Numbered from the stretch's first letter, positions 1-8,859 are shown. The stretch: DNA of 27,577 nt from Thermodesulfovibrionia bacterium (GCA_947258735.1 CAMYJJ010000011.1:1-27577), one strand, 5' to 3'. The notes: generated from the letters alone by a model not told the origin. Numbers and translations: made by a program.

Positions 1-519
1 TCAATCATGACAACAACAGGGTTTGCCACTGCTGATTACGAGATATGGCCTGTCCTGTCGCAGATGCTGCTTATGTGCCTGATGTTCTTCGGCGGCATGG
101 TGGGTTCTACAGGAGGCGGCATGAAGCAGGTGAGAATATTATTAATGTTGAAACAGGCATATCGTGAAATGTACCACCTGATACATCCCCGGGCCGTGTC
201 TGCGCTTAAACTGGATAACCGGAACATTCCCAAAGAGACGCTTGGCGGTATCTGGGGGTTTCTGTTTCTCTTTATTCTTATAACCGTCATCGCGTCTATC
301 CTGCTGTCAGCCATGGGAATAGATATGATCACCGCCAGCAGTTCCGTCATTTCTGCAATGGCTAACGTGGGCCCTGCACTTGGTGATGCCGGACCAACAG
401 AAAACTATGCTTCCATCCCGGCTGCAGGCAAATGGGTCCTCATAGTATGTATGCTTGCGGGCAGACTGGAAATATATACTGTCATATTATTATTCATGCC
501 CATGTTCTGGCAAAAATAG
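1..519 (+). CDS. trkH: TrkH/KtrB-family potassium transporter, C-terminal part (5' end outside window)
   Basis: The reading frame is already open at base 1, so this is the 3' end of a longer gene; about 172 codons are present against roughly 450-500 for the family. TrkH is the integral-membrane K+-translocating subunit that works with the cytoplasmic NAD-binding protein TrkA. Seen here: TTGFAT near the start, which fits a pore-loop filter segment; GGMVGSTGGGMK, a glycine-rich filter signature of the family; several hydrophobic membrane spans; and the conserved C-terminal GRLEIYTVLL-like ending (residues LAGRLEIYTVILLF). The family assignment is firm; whether the partner is TrkA or KtrA cannot be seen because trkA is not in the window. 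A gap of 350 bp separates it from the pilus operon, so it is probably an independent transcription unit. Confidence 0.88.
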   Translation, partial: SIMTTTGFATADYEIWPVLSQMLLMCLMFFGGMVGSTGGGMKQVRILLMLKQAYREMYHLIHPRAVSALKLDNRNIPKETLGGIWGFLFLFILITVIASILLSAMGIDMITASSSVISAMANVGPALGDAGPTENYASIPAAGKWVLIVCMLAGRLEIYTVILLFMPMFWQK

Positions 520-613
520 TACAGCATGGAATTATAAGAGCAAGAAGATAAACAGAGATAGGGCATACAGCCGATAACAAGACAGATTTTTTATGGAAAA
601 GTGACTTTAATCC

Positions 614-643
614 TTGACAAGAACACGGCGAATCTGATTTTAT
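614..643 (+). promoter_or_regulatory. Weak candidate sigma-70 promoter in the trkH-pilM intergenic region
   Basis: In the 350-bp AT-rich gap 520-869 a perfect -35 hexamer TTGACA (614-619) is followed after 18 bp by TTTTAT (638-643), a 4/6 match to the -10 box. It would start transcription about 220 bp before pilM. The rest of the gap shows no coding signal and no clear terminator for trkH. The call rests on pattern match only. Confidence 0.2.
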
Positions 644-869
644 GTATAGAGCATAATATTTGATGTTTTTTTTATTAATGAATATTTTTTTCACATATGA
701 GATAATGACACCAGACATTTTTCTGAACAGTACAATAGAAGCATATAATATATTAAAGATTTTTCAGGGAATGCCGATAAAACTATCATTGATTAAAAAA
801 AGATATGTTTCATGACTGGCATGGAGCGTATAACAGATTCGATTTTAAGATGACAATAACACATCGCAT

Positions 870-1925
870 ATGATTTTATTCGGCAAGAAAGATATCATTG
901 GTTTGGACATCGGCTCCAAACATATCAAAATTGTTCAGCTGAAAAATGCTAAAGGCGGATATGCCCTGGAAAAACTTGCCATAAGTTCACTTCAGCCCGA
1001 ACTGATCGTAGACGGATCGATCCTTGATTCTGCCAGGGTTGTTGATTCCATTAAAGAACTCATCGACAGTGAAAATATTCAGGCCAAAGACGTAACGCTG
1101 TCGGTCTCCGGTCATTCATCGGTCATTATCAAAAGGGTAACATTACCGCAAATGTCAGAAGATGAACTTGATGAATCTATCAGGTTTGAAGCTGAGCAGT
1201 ATATTCCGTTTGATATTGAGGATGTGAACCTCGACTTTCAGATCCTTGGGCTGGCTGAAGAAAACAACATGATGGATGTACTCATCGTGGCGGTCAAAAA
1301 AGACAAAATAAATGAATATGTATCGGTAGTGAAAGACGCCGGGCTGGTGCCGGTGATCGTTGATGTAGATGCCTTTGCCCTTGAAAACATGTATGAACTG
1401 AATTATGACGTCAGTGAAGGATCAAACGTGGCACTGGTAAATATCGGCGCCAGCATGATCAATATAAATATTCTGAAGGGCGGTATGTCCGTTTTTACCC
1501 GGGACAGTTCTGTGGGAGGCAACCTCCTGACCGAGGCCCTGCAACGGGAGTTTACCGTTTCATTCCAGGACGCAGAGAAATTGATAATGGAAGAAACGGT
1601 TGAAGGCATTTCACAGGAAGAGGCAACAGCTGTGTTAAATTCCGCCTCAACCGACATCATTACGGAAATATCCCGGTCATTTGATTATTTCAGGGACACC
1701 ACGAACTATGAGAACATCGATGAGATTATTTTATGTGGCGGTGTTGCACTGACGAATAATTTTGTACCCTTACTGTCCGAACGGGTCGGGATTGACACGA
1801 AAATCGCAAATCCTTTTAATAATGTTGACGTACCTCATTCATTTGATGATGACTATTTAAAGAGTGTTGCGCCGATAGTATCTCTTGCTGTTGGTCTTGC
1901 CATAAGGAGAATCGGGGACAAATGA
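870..1925 (+). CDS. pilM: PilM, actin-like ATPase of the type IV pilus assembly platform
   Basis: PilM is a cytoplasmic FtsA/actin-fold protein that binds the N-terminal tail of PilN and links the inner-membrane alignment complex to the pilus motor. The 351 residues match the usual length. Near the N-terminus the phosphate-1-type loop IIGLDIGSKHIKIVQLK is diagnostic; downstream are the Ser-rich VTLSVSGHSSVIIKR segment and the adenosine-loop-like IILCGGVALT near residue 290. It is the first gene of the pilMNOPQ cluster and overlaps pilN by four bases (ATGA), which implies translational coupling. The start at 870 gives the expected N-terminus (MILFGKKDIIGLDIG), although the preceding sequence has only a weak Shine-Dalgarno match. 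The assignment is firm from sequence and gene order together. Confidence 0.95.
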   Translation: MILFGKKDIIGLDIGSKHIKIVQLKNAKGGYALEKLAISSLQPELIVDGSILDSARVVDSIKELIDSENIQAKDVTLSVSGHSSVIIKRVTLPQMSEDELDESIRFEAEQYIPFDIEDVNLDFQILGLAEENNMMDVLIVAVKKDKINEYVSVVKDAGLVPVIVDVDAFALENMYELNYDVSEGSNVALVNIGASMININILKGGMSVFTRDSSVGGNLLTEALQREFTVSFQDAEKLIMEETVEGISQEEATAVLNSASTDIITEISRSFDYFRDTTNYENIDEIILCGGVALTNNFVPLLSERVGIDTKIANPFNNVDVPHSFDDDYLKSVAPIVSLAVGLAIRRIGDK

Positions 1926-2458
1926 TACGGATCAACCTGTTACCATCAGGAAAGAAAAAGGCCTTAATTCTTCCCCCCTCAATTATTTATGGTGTTCTGG
2001 CTACTGTTGTATCAATTATATGTGTAATCGGATTTACGGTATATCTGGGCAAACAGATATCTGCAAAGGAACGGGAGATTGCATCGCAGGAACAGAAGTT
2101 GAATTCATTACAGGCAAAACTGATAGAAGTACAGAATTATGAAAAAAATAACGAGGAAGTCAGAGAGAAAACCAATATCATAGAGCTTCTGAAGAAAAAG
2201 CAGATCGTACCATTGAGGCTTCTTGATGAGGTCAGTGAAAAGCTTCCCAAGGGCGTATGGCTGACCAACCTTACTGACCGCTCAGGTTCTGTGAGTATAG
2301 AAGGGTATGCATTTACCAACACAGACCTTGTGACATATGTGCAGAACCTCAAAAACTCTGAGTATTTCACCAATGTGACCCTGATTGAATCAAGACAGGC
2401 TGAAATTGCTGAATTATCCATATATAAATTTAAACTGACGTTTAACATAACGGTGTAG
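1922..2458 (+). CDS. pilN: PilN, inner-membrane type IV pilus assembly protein
   Basis: PilN is a bitopic inner-membrane protein: its short cytoplasmic tail binds PilM and its periplasmic domain pairs with PilO. The 178 residues start with the conserved MIRINLLPSGKKK motif, which is the PilM-binding sequence. One transmembrane helix follows at about residues 19-45, then a Glu/Lys/Gln-rich coiled coil (about 46-90), then a ferredoxin-like periplasmic domain containing the VSEKLPKGVWLTNL segment typical of the family. The gene begins inside the pilM stop codon and is followed six bases later by pilO. Length, motif and order all agree with the family. Confidence 0.95.
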   Translation: MIRINLLPSGKKKALILPPSIIYGVLATVVSIICVIGFTVYLGKQISAKEREIASQEQKLNSLQAKLIEVQNYEKNNEEVREKTNIIELLKKKQIVPLRLLDEVSEKLPKGVWLTNLTDRSGSVSIEGYAFTNTDLVTYVQNLKNSEYFTNVTLIESRQAEIAELSIYKFKLTFNITV

Positions 2459-2464
2459 CAGAAC

Positions 2465-3109
2465 ATGGCGAGTAATATAACTTCTCAGATAAATAAAATT
2501 AAATCCCTTGCCATGCCGTATCAGGTGTTGATCGCAGCTCTTCCATCGATCATACTGATTGCACTGTTTATATTTCTGGTTTTTATGCCAAAAAACGACC
2601 AGCTGACAGTGCTTAATGATAAGCTCGGCAAGCTTGGTCAGGACATAGCCGTCAGTGAAGCAAAAATAATGAGACTGGATGATCTGATCGCAGAAAATAA
2701 AATGCTTCAGGCCAGGCTGGCTGCCCTCAAGGAACAGCTTCCTGAAGAAAAAGAGGTATCGGTGCTTCTGCAGCAGATATCTGAACTTGGCCTGACATCC
2801 GGGCTGAAGATCCTTTTATGGAAACCTCAGGACAAAAAGACAGAGCCTTCCGGACTATATGTGGAAATCCCGGTAAATGTTGAAGTATTGGCAGAATATC
2901 ATAAGCTTGGAGATTTTTACAGCCATATCAGCCGTCTTTCCCGTCTGGTAAATATATCTGATATAAAGCTTATTGCTGATACAAAGTTTTCTAAAGACAA
3001 GGCAGGAAGCGGATTAATTAATGCTACTTTTACCGCCCGGACATTCGCGTCGGCAAGTCAGCAGGATATAGCAGCTACCCAGTCTGCTCAGGGTAATAAA
3101 AGCAAATGA
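2465..3109 (+). CDS. pilO: PilO, inner-membrane type IV pilus assembly protein
   Basis: PilO forms the periplasmic heterodimer with PilN that connects the cytoplasmic platform to PilP and the secretin. The 214-residue protein has a cytoplasmic tail, one membrane helix (about residues 20-42, LIAALPSIILIALFIFLVF), a coiled coil (about 45-95) with the characteristic LKEQLPEEKEVSVLLQQIS stretch, and a C-terminal periplasmic domain with ILLWKPQ and the LGDFYSHISRLSRLVNI segment common to PilO. It lies six bases after pilN and overlaps pilP by four bases. Sequence and order make the call secure. Confidence 0.95.
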   Translation: MASNITSQINKIKSLAMPYQVLIAALPSIILIALFIFLVFMPKNDQLTVLNDKLGKLGQDIAVSEAKIMRLDDLIAENKMLQARLAALKEQLPEEKEVSVLLQQISELGLTSGLKILLWKPQDKKTEPSGLYVEIPVNVEVLAEYHKLGDFYSHISRLSRLVNISDIKLIADTKFSKDKAGSGLINATFTARTFASASQQDIAATQSAQGNKSK

Positions 3110-3657
3110 AGACCTGGAATATGAAATACATGAAACTCCTTGCTGCGTTTGTAGTAATACTTATCATGGCCGGGTATGGGTGTGGTGATAAACCCGCTTC
3201 CGGACCTTCTTCACTGCAGGCACCTGTAAAGGCACAACAGCCTGCGAGTGCAGCTGCATCACCTGATGCTGTTGCTGACCCACAGGAAACATCAGCTCAT
3301 GAAGGGTATGTATATCAGCATCGTGACAGGCGGGACCCCTTTGTTCCGCTTATTATGCCTGCACGGAAAGTCATGGGAAAAGATGCGCGCACGACAGGAA
3401 CTCTGCAAAGCTACGATATAAGTGAATTTAATTTATCGGCCATTGCCAGGAAAGGGACAGAGTATTTTGCCCTGCTCGTTACTGCGGACAACAGGTCATT
3501 TACCGTTAATAAAGGCTCTTTTATCGGGCTTAACAGGGGTAAGGTGAATCAGATCCTCAATGACAGAGTAATCCTGGTCGAATATACAAAAGATTTTCAA
3601 GGGGAATCAAAAGAACGAAAAATAATATTAGAGTTTCACAAAGGAGAGACAAAATAA
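3106..3657 (+). CDS. pilP: PilP, pilotin-like lipoprotein linking PilNO to the secretin
   Basis: PilP is an inner-membrane lipoprotein whose C-terminal beta-sandwich contacts the N0 domain of PilQ. The 183-residue product begins with a signal peptide ending in a lipobox-like LIMAGYGC, then a long Ala/Pro/Gln-rich linker (about residues 28-65), then the family signature YxxRDRRDPFVPL and a beta-rich C-terminal domain ending with KERKIILEFH. An alternative in-frame ATG lies five codons downstream (3121) and could be the true start. It overlaps pilO by four bases and its stop codon shares a base with the pilQ start. The domain order matches the family and the position in the operon supports it. 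Confidence 0.92.
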   Translation: MKTWNMKYMKLLAAFVVILIMAGYGCGDKPASGPSSLQAPVKAQQPASAAASPDAVADPQETSAHEGYVYQHRDRRDPFVPLIMPARKVMGKDARTTGTLQSYDISEFNLSAIARKGTEYFALLVTADNRSFTVNKGSFIGLNRGKVNQILNDRVILVEYTKDFQGESKERKIILEFHKGETK

Positions 3658-5393
3658 TGATAATCAGGAGAGCCTTTTTGATATTCATGGTCTTACTGTT
3701 GTCGGGTGTTCCGGCATTGACCGGACAGGGCCCTTTGGCCGCTGCAGCATCAGAAATTACCGATATATCTGTCAGTGTCGAAAACGGCACTTCTGAAATA
3801 TTAATTGAATGCAGTGCTCCTTTTACATATACAATTTATAAACCGGCTGATCCTTATAAAATAGTGATCGATCTACAGGACACAAGCCTTGGCATGTTCA
3901 GAGAAACAATGGAAATTGACCGGGCAGGGGTGTTGGAAATTACCCCTGTGGCTGAAAGCGCAACCCCGGATATGGCACGGCTGGTGATCTCCCTGACAGT
4001 TCCTGCTGATGTTGAACCTGTTTTTAGCGGGAGTTCCCTGATCCTTGCATTTGATAATCCCGACTTTATGGATGACACTGAAGAAATTGCTGAGACCGGG
4101 GATATGTATGAGACCGTTGAATATTATGAAGAAGAGGTGACGGAACCTGCTGAGCCTGTCCAGGAAAAACAGTATACGGGTGAAAAAATATCAATAGATT
4201 TTCAGGACGCTGAACTGCTCCATGTATTCAGGTTGATCGCAGATGTAAGCGGATATAATATTGTTGTCAGTCCTGACGTGAAGGGTAAATTTTCCATGAA
4301 GCTCATGGATGTGCCATGGGACCAGGCACTTGATGTAATACTCAGAAACTACAGCCTGTCCAAATCGCTCGAAGGAAATATTTTAAGAATTGCGCCAACC
4401 GCAGTCCTTGCAAGGGAGGAAGAGGAAATCGCGCGGGCAAAAGAGTCCCAGGAAAAGGCCGGAGATCTTGTGACTAAAATATATCCTATCAATTATGCTG
4501 CTGTTGAGGCCATCAGAACAGCTATCGTTGATGCCAAAATACTCACAACGAGAGGATTTATCAGTGTTGATGACAGGACCACTTCAGTCATTATTAAAGA
4601 TATTGAAAATAAACATCCGGAATATGAGGCCATCATTAATGCCCTTGACATGCCCACCCCCCAGGTAAGTATTGAAGCCAGAATTGTTGAGGTAAGAACC
4701 AATTCATTAAAAGATCTGGGGATACAGTGGGGTGTCCTTGGCAAACCAACTCCCCAGAGCCATATCTCAGGTACCGGTCTTGCCAGTGATACTGCTTTCC
4801 CGTCGGGTAAACCAATGATGGTCAATCTGCCTGCCGCCTCTACCGCTGGTACGATAGGCTTCGGATATATTGGAGCAGGAGCACTGAGGGCACTGACCCT
4901 TCAGCTTTCAGCCATTGAAAATGCCGGAAAAGGAAAAACCATATCCAACCCGAGAATCATAACCATGGACAATCAGGAAGCGACCATAAGGCAGGGTAAG
5001 AAAATCCCGTATGAAACGGTATCGGACAAAGGGACACAGACAGAATTTGTAGATGCTGCCCTGGAACTCAAGGTCACACCGCACATTACCCCTGATGGGA
5101 CCATTTTAATGAATGTGAATGTGAATAAGAATGATGCTGATTTTGATCAGACATCAGGAACCAGCGGAAAACCAACGATTAATACAAATGAGGTTACAAC
5201 ACAGGTCCTGATAAAAGACAGTGATACGCTGGCCCTTGGCGGTATTTTTAAAACAAACGACAGTGAAAGTGAAGTAGGAATCCCCGGGCTGAGCAAGATA
5301 CCCTTTCTGGGCCGTCTTTTTAAGTCCCAGAGCCGTCAGGATGACGTAACCGAGATTCTCATTTTTATAACACCTAGAATAGTGAAACAGTAA
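3657..5393 (+). CDS. pilQ: PilQ, type IV pilus outer-membrane secretin
   Basis: PilQ forms the outer-membrane channel through which the pilus emerges. The 578-residue product has a signal peptide (about 1-30), one AMIN domain (about 33-125, peptidoglycan binding), an acidic linker, an STN/N0 domain (about 172-240, starting ISIDFQDAELLHVFRLIAD), a secretin_N/N1 domain (about 265-340), and the C-terminal secretin beta-barrel (about 390-577) with the classic VPxLxxIPxLGxLF-type motif, here GIPGLSKIPFLGRLF, followed by TEILIFITPRIV. It has a single AMIN domain and is shorter than the ~700-residue gammaproteobacterial proteins, as is common outside that class. A good ribosome binding site, AAAGGAGAG, precedes the start. 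It ends the pilMNOPQ set. Confidence 0.96.
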   Translation: MIIRRAFLIFMVLLLSGVPALTGQGPLAAAASEITDISVSVENGTSEILIECSAPFTYTIYKPADPYKIVIDLQDTSLGMFRETMEIDRAGVLEITPVAESATPDMARLVISLTVPADVEPVFSGSSLILAFDNPDFMDDTEEIAETGDMYETVEYYEEEVTEPAEPVQEKQYTGEKISIDFQDAELLHVFRLIADVSGYNIVVSPDVKGKFSMKLMDVPWDQALDVILRNYSLSKSLEGNILRIAPTAVLAREEEEIARAKESQEKAGDLVTKIYPINYAAVEAIRTAIVDAKILTTRGFISVDDRTTSVIIKDIENKHPEYEAIINALDMPTPQVSIEARIVEVRTNSLKDLGIQWGVLGKPTPQSHISGTGLASDTAFPSGKPMMVNLPAASTAGTIGFGYIGAGALRALTLQLSAIENAGKGKTISNPRIITMDNQEATIRQGKKIPYETVSDKGTQTEFVDAALELKVTPHITPDGTILMNVNVNKNDADFDQTSGTSGKPTINTNEVTTQVLIKDSDTLALGGIFKTNDSESEVGIPGLSKIPFLGRLFKSQSRQDDVTEILIFITPRIVKQ

Positions 5394-5494
5394 TGATACC
5401 GCAATTTAAGAAAACGACGTTTAATGCCGATTAATAATATGGCTGAAAAAACAACATTGAAGATAATAAATATACTGCAGATATGGGAGGCGTA

Positions 5495-5974
5495 ATGATA
5501 AAGAAGATAATATTAGGATTATGTTTAATGGGGTCTTTTTTTATTTGGTATGGATGCGGGGGAAGTGTTGAAGCCCCTGAAGGATCTACGATTACCATTT
5601 CTCCCGACTCTTTTACGGTCAATATTGATTCATTGTTTCCCCAAGTCCTCAATACCCAGTTGTTTACCATATCAGCCCAGAACCCAAGTGGCGTACCGTT
5701 GAAGGACATAAGGCTAAGGATTACATATCCGTTTGCCGTACCAAGTCCAGATGAACTTGCCTTCTTGCAGTTATTTGATAATGAAATGCCTATGGATTCA
5801 CCCATGACGGTTAAAACAGATGAAAATGGAGTTTATATCCTAAAGGTCGTATACAAATCAGGCGGAGGGCTGTCATATTTCGGAGACATAGAGGTAAGCT
5901 CAGGCGTTGATGGATTTGCATCAGCCACATTTACCGTCGAGGCAGGGTCCGTTACGGACGATACGGAGGAATAA
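5495..5974 (+). CDS. Small predicted lipoprotein with Ig-like fold, linked to the pilus operon
   Basis: I do not recognise a named family. The protein (about 159 residues) starts with a lipoprotein signal peptide, MIKKIILGLCLMGSFF followed by a lipobox ending YGCGG, then a beta-rich domain with an SAQNPSGVPLKDIRLRITYP segment and a TDENGVYILKVVYK strand pair that resembles bacterial Ig-like (invasin/intimin) domains. An upstream ATG at 5483 overlaps the ribosome binding site GGGAGG, so the ATG at 5495 is the better start. It lies about 100 bp after pilQ, on the same strand, and is directly followed (stop and start adjacent) by the next Ig-like lipoprotein. Inference: a surface or periplasmic partner of the pilus or of the next protein. 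Confidence 0.7.
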   Translation: MIKKIILGLCLMGSFFIWYGCGGSVEAPEGSTITISPDSFTVNIDSLFPQVLNTQLFTISAQNPSGVPLKDIRLRITYPFAVPSPDELAFLQLFDNEMPMDSPMTVKTDENGVYILKVVYKSGGGLSYFGDIEVSSGVDGFASATFTVEAGSVTDDTEE

Positions 5975-8128
5975 ATGAGACGAATTAATCTACTAATAAT
6001 AATTCTGGTGTTTATGTCTTTTTCATGCGGTGATCTAAGCAATGTTCCCACGCATGGAGGTGACGGCGACTTGACGATAACTCCCCCCGGATCAACTCCA
6101 GGGCAGCCGGCAGTAACGGTCGTAGCAAGCCCTGCTTCAATTGCGTTAGGCGGAACATCCACCATAACAGCCACAGTACTGGACAGCGACGGCGCACTGG
6201 TACCTGACGGTACATCCGTTTCTTTTTCATTGAGTGCACCTGCAATGGGGAGCATCGATGCCGCCACGGCGAACACTACGAATGGCATTGCAGCGGTAAC
6301 CTTTACAGCGGCAACAACCCCTGGTTCTGTTACGGTCACGGCTACATTTGGCACCACCAGTAACACCGCTATTATTTCCATCTCAACTCAGGCAGGGTCA
6401 TTAACACTTACTGCTTCACAGCCCATACTTACTGTGTTGGGTTCATCAAGTATTTCAGCAACAGTGCTGGATACGGTTAGTGCAAATATGCCTGATGGAA
6501 CAGTTGTCTCATATTCATTAAGCTCTGACATATTAGGAACTATTAACCCGCAGTCAACAATATCCGGCGGGACCGCAATAGCCACATTTAAAGCAGCAAA
6601 TATCCCGGGAACGGTTACGGTGACCGCCACATCAGGAAGTGTCAGTAATACGGTTGATATAGTAATAAATGCTCCGGATACGGGCAGTATTGAATATGAG
6701 TCTGCCTCTCCGACCGTTATAGGGCTCAGTGGATCAGGTAATACCGAAACGTCCCTGGTTACATATCTGGTCAATGACGTCAACGGTAATCCGGTTGTTG
6801 ATGGGATAGCGGTAGATTTTGTCATGGAGGGACCCAGCGGCGGCAGATTACCTTCAGCCGGCGGTGAATATATCGGCGATATGAATGACGGGACCCCGAC
6901 AATGGCAAGCACATCTACGGTAAACGGGGCGGCAAGTGTGTATGTCAACAGCGGAAAGGTAGCCGGTATCGTGACAATTACAGCCTCGGTACCAGGGACC
7001 GGGATAGACCCGTCTGACTCCGCGCCCATATCCATAGGAGGCGGACTGCCAAATAACACGCATTTGACAATCGCTACCTCCAGATGGAATCTGGAAGGTC
7101 TTGATTATGTAAATGTTCAGGCTGATATTTCTGTTGCTTTGGCTGACAGATTCGGAAATTATAACATACTGAAAGGAACGTCCGTATCATTTATGACAGA
7201 ATCAGGCGCTATCAACACGGGTAATACAACTAATCCCTCAACAACAATCGTTGATGCAGATGGCACAGCTTCAGTTGTATTCAGGACCCAGTCTCCTGTA
7301 CCTGCAAGCCCTGATCATCCTGAGGGGAAAGATGTTATCCCCCTGGGAGGAGGTGGCGCCGCTGGGTGCGGTGATTCGACTAATGGGTCATCATGGAAAC
7401 AGATAAATAAAGGTGCTGACTGGGAGAGCTGCCTGCAGGAATATGTAGATTTTACATATAATATTTTTACCACCCGTCATCCGAGAGATGGATGGGCCAA
7501 TATTATCGTCAGCACTAAAGGTGAAGAAGGTTTTGACGATACAAATGGAAATGGTGTCTATGATGATGGGATAGATACCTTTTTTGATACCCCTGAGGAG
7601 CCGTTTATTGATTTAAATGACGATAAGATGCATAACGATGGAGTAGGAGTTGGGGCTGACCCGTTTGAGATCTATACCGATGTTAATAATAACGGTACTT
7701 ATGATGACATCAATGGAGAATGGGATGATAATAAGACAATATTTAAAGATATCACACTCCTGATCACAGGTGCCCCGTTTTATAGAGTAACAAATCCCAC
7801 TTCATTTGATATTGGTGATCCTGTTGCTCCTCCTGCGGGTAAAGGCTGGCCAACATCACAATCATTTACCCTCTTGGTAGCTGATAAAAACCTCAACCCT
7901 CTTATTGGCGGTACTGAGGTGAGTATTTCTGCATCAAGCGGTGAATTAACAGGTGAAACTACGTACACGTTTCCTGACTTATTTATTGCAGGCCCTGTTG
8001 AGTTGAGTTTTACCCTGTCTGATGATGATCCGACTGATACGGATCCACCCAAGGCAGCTTCTATTGATATTGTGATTACATACAAGGACAACGAGTATAG
8101 TTTCTCAATACCTGGTAATGTTGATTAG
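5975..8128 (+). CDS. Large Ig-like repeat lipoprotein with acidic, calcium-type loops
   Basis: A 717-residue predicted lipoprotein (signal peptide ending MSFSCGD). Residues about 45-240 contain two tandem bacterial Ig-like domains of the Big_1/invasin type, recognisable by repeated blocks such as SPASIALGGTSTITATVLD and TTPGSVTVTATFGTTSN. A third Ig-like region follows (about 240-360). Around residues 515-590 there is an Asp/Asn-rich stretch with DTNGNGVYDDG, DLNDDK and DVNNNGTYDD, which look like calcium-coordinating DxNxNGxxDD loops (dockerin/thrombospondin-3 style). It ends with another beta-rich domain. The start directly follows the previous stop codon and has a GGAGG site. Family knowledge suggests a surface adhesin or structural protein. 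Its place between pilQ and the operon terminator suggests a role with the pilus, which is inference. Confidence 0.75.
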   Translation: MRRINLLIIILVFMSFSCGDLSNVPTHGGDGDLTITPPGSTPGQPAVTVVASPASIALGGTSTITATVLDSDGALVPDGTSVSFSLSAPAMGSIDAATANTTNGIAAVTFTAATTPGSVTVTATFGTTSNTAIISISTQAGSLTLTASQPILTVLGSSSISATVLDTVSANMPDGTVVSYSLSSDILGTINPQSTISGGTAIATFKAANIPGTVTVTATSGSVSNTVDIVINAPDTGSIEYESASPTVIGLSGSGNTETSLVTYLVNDVNGNPVVDGIAVDFVMEGPSGGRLPSAGGEYIGDMNDGTPTMASTSTVNGAASVYVNSGKVAGIVTITASVPGTGIDPSDSAPISIGGGLPNNTHLTIATSRWNLEGLDYVNVQADISVALADRFGNYNILKGTSVSFMTESGAINTGNTTNPSTTIVDADGTASVVFRTQSPVPASPDHPEGKDVIPLGGGGAAGCGDSTNGSSWKQINKGADWESCLQEYVDFTYNIFTTRHPRDGWANIIVSTKGEEGFDDTNGNGVYDDGIDTFFDTPEEPFIDLNDDKMHNDGVGVGADPFEIYTDVNNNGTYDDINGEWDDNKTIFKDITLLITGAPFYRVTNPTSFDIGDPVAPPAGKGWPTSQSFTLLVADKNLNPLIGGTEVSISASSGELTGETTYTFPDLFIAGPVELSFTLSDDDPTDTDPPKAASIDIVITYKDNEYSFSIPGNVD

Positions 8129-8154
8129 CCTGATAATCGTATGATCTTTATTGA

Positions 8155-8184
8155 CCCCTGCATTATCACATGCAGGGGTTTTTT
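8155..8184 (+). terminator. Rho-independent terminator of the pilus/Ig-like operon
   Basis: A perfect inverted repeat CCCCTGCAT / ATGCAGGGG (8155-8163 and 8170-8178) with a 6-base loop is followed by six T residues (8179-8184). It sits 27 bp after the stop of the Ig-like gene and separates the operon from the aroC fragment. Confidence 0.92.
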
Positions 8185-8276
8185 ATTTGCCAATAACGGA
8201 TTCTTTCTGTTTATCCTTTACGTTGCAGAGAGTTTTTAATAACAGAGTGTTTTAAATGTTATATTAGGATACCTAC

Positions 8277-8733
8277 ATGTCTACACTCAGATTTCTCACA
8301 GCAGGCGAGTCACACGGCAGGGCACTTATCGGCATAATTGAAGGACTTCCTTCAGGCCTGTCCATCTCTTCAAAATATATAGACAACGAGCTTGCGAGGC
8401 GGCAAAAAGGCTTTGGCAGGGGCGGTCGTATGAAAATAGAGACAGACAAAGCCCAAATATTATCAGGAGTAAGACACGGAAAATCCCTTGGTTCCCCGGT
8501 TTCATTTCAGATCGAAAATAAAGACTGGGAAAACGGGACAGAGATTATGAGCGCTGATTCCAAACCCAAAACTCAAAACTCAAAATTCAAAATGGTCACA
8601 CGGCCGAGGCCCGGACATGCCGATCTCACAGGTGCGCTTAAATATAATCACCGGGACATCAGGAATGTTCTGGAACGCTCAAGTGCACAGGAAACTGCTG
8701 CAAGGGTCGCCAGGGGTAATTGCCAAACAACTC
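8277..8733 (+). pseudogene. aroC: Chorismate synthase, broken: N-terminal ~40% only
   Basis: AroC makes chorismate from EPSP in the shikimate pathway and is normally 350-400 residues. The first 145 codons are clearly AroC: the [10 protein letters not shown] start, the [12 protein letters not shown] motif, [29 protein letters not shown] and [17 protein letters not shown]. After GCC at 8711 the frame is broken. In the original frame only ten foreign codons follow to a TGA at 8742-8744, but a shift resumes GVIAKQL (8713-8733), the expected AroC continuation, so one base was gained or two lost. Beyond 8733 no AroC similarity is seen in any frame, and the C-terminal half is absent from the window. 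aroC following pilQ is a known gene order in related phyla, so this was probably the native locus. It could also be an assembly join. Confidence 0.88.
8561..8595 (+). repeat. Heptanucleotide tandem repeat inside aroC
   Basis: About four tandem 7-base units of the form AAAACTC (8568-8574, 8575-8581, then AAAATTC 8582-8588, with a diverged unit before and after). In the protein it encodes a Lys/Gln/Asn/Ser-rich loop ([12 protein letters not shown]) between two conserved AroC motifs, a place where the family varies in length. Such short tandem repeats are prone to slippage. Confidence 0.7.
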
Positions 8734-8859
8734 CCATTTCATGATATTAGAGATATTCCTTGGGTAATTACCCGATATCATCGGAGTGATCATGCATCAG
8801 AGATACCATCTGACACATGGGATTCGCCATCTGATTTACTGAGACGTGATCTGGTAAGA
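8734..8859. other. Junction segment between the aroC fragment and the sensor gene
   Basis: These 126 bp have no coding signal that I can support. They contain a perfect 12-bp palindrome GGGTAATTACCC (8762-8773), a related GGGTAATTGCC at the aroC break (8714-8724), and a small hairpin CCGAT-ATC-ATCGG (8772-8784). There is no T-run, so no obvious terminator for the minus-strand sensor gene. Confidence 0.5.

Noticed and set aside
816..832. TGGCATGGAGCGTATAA upstream of pilM as a -24/-12 promoter
   Set aside because: After the GG (818-819) and ten bases there is AT instead of GC, so the essential -12 element is absent.
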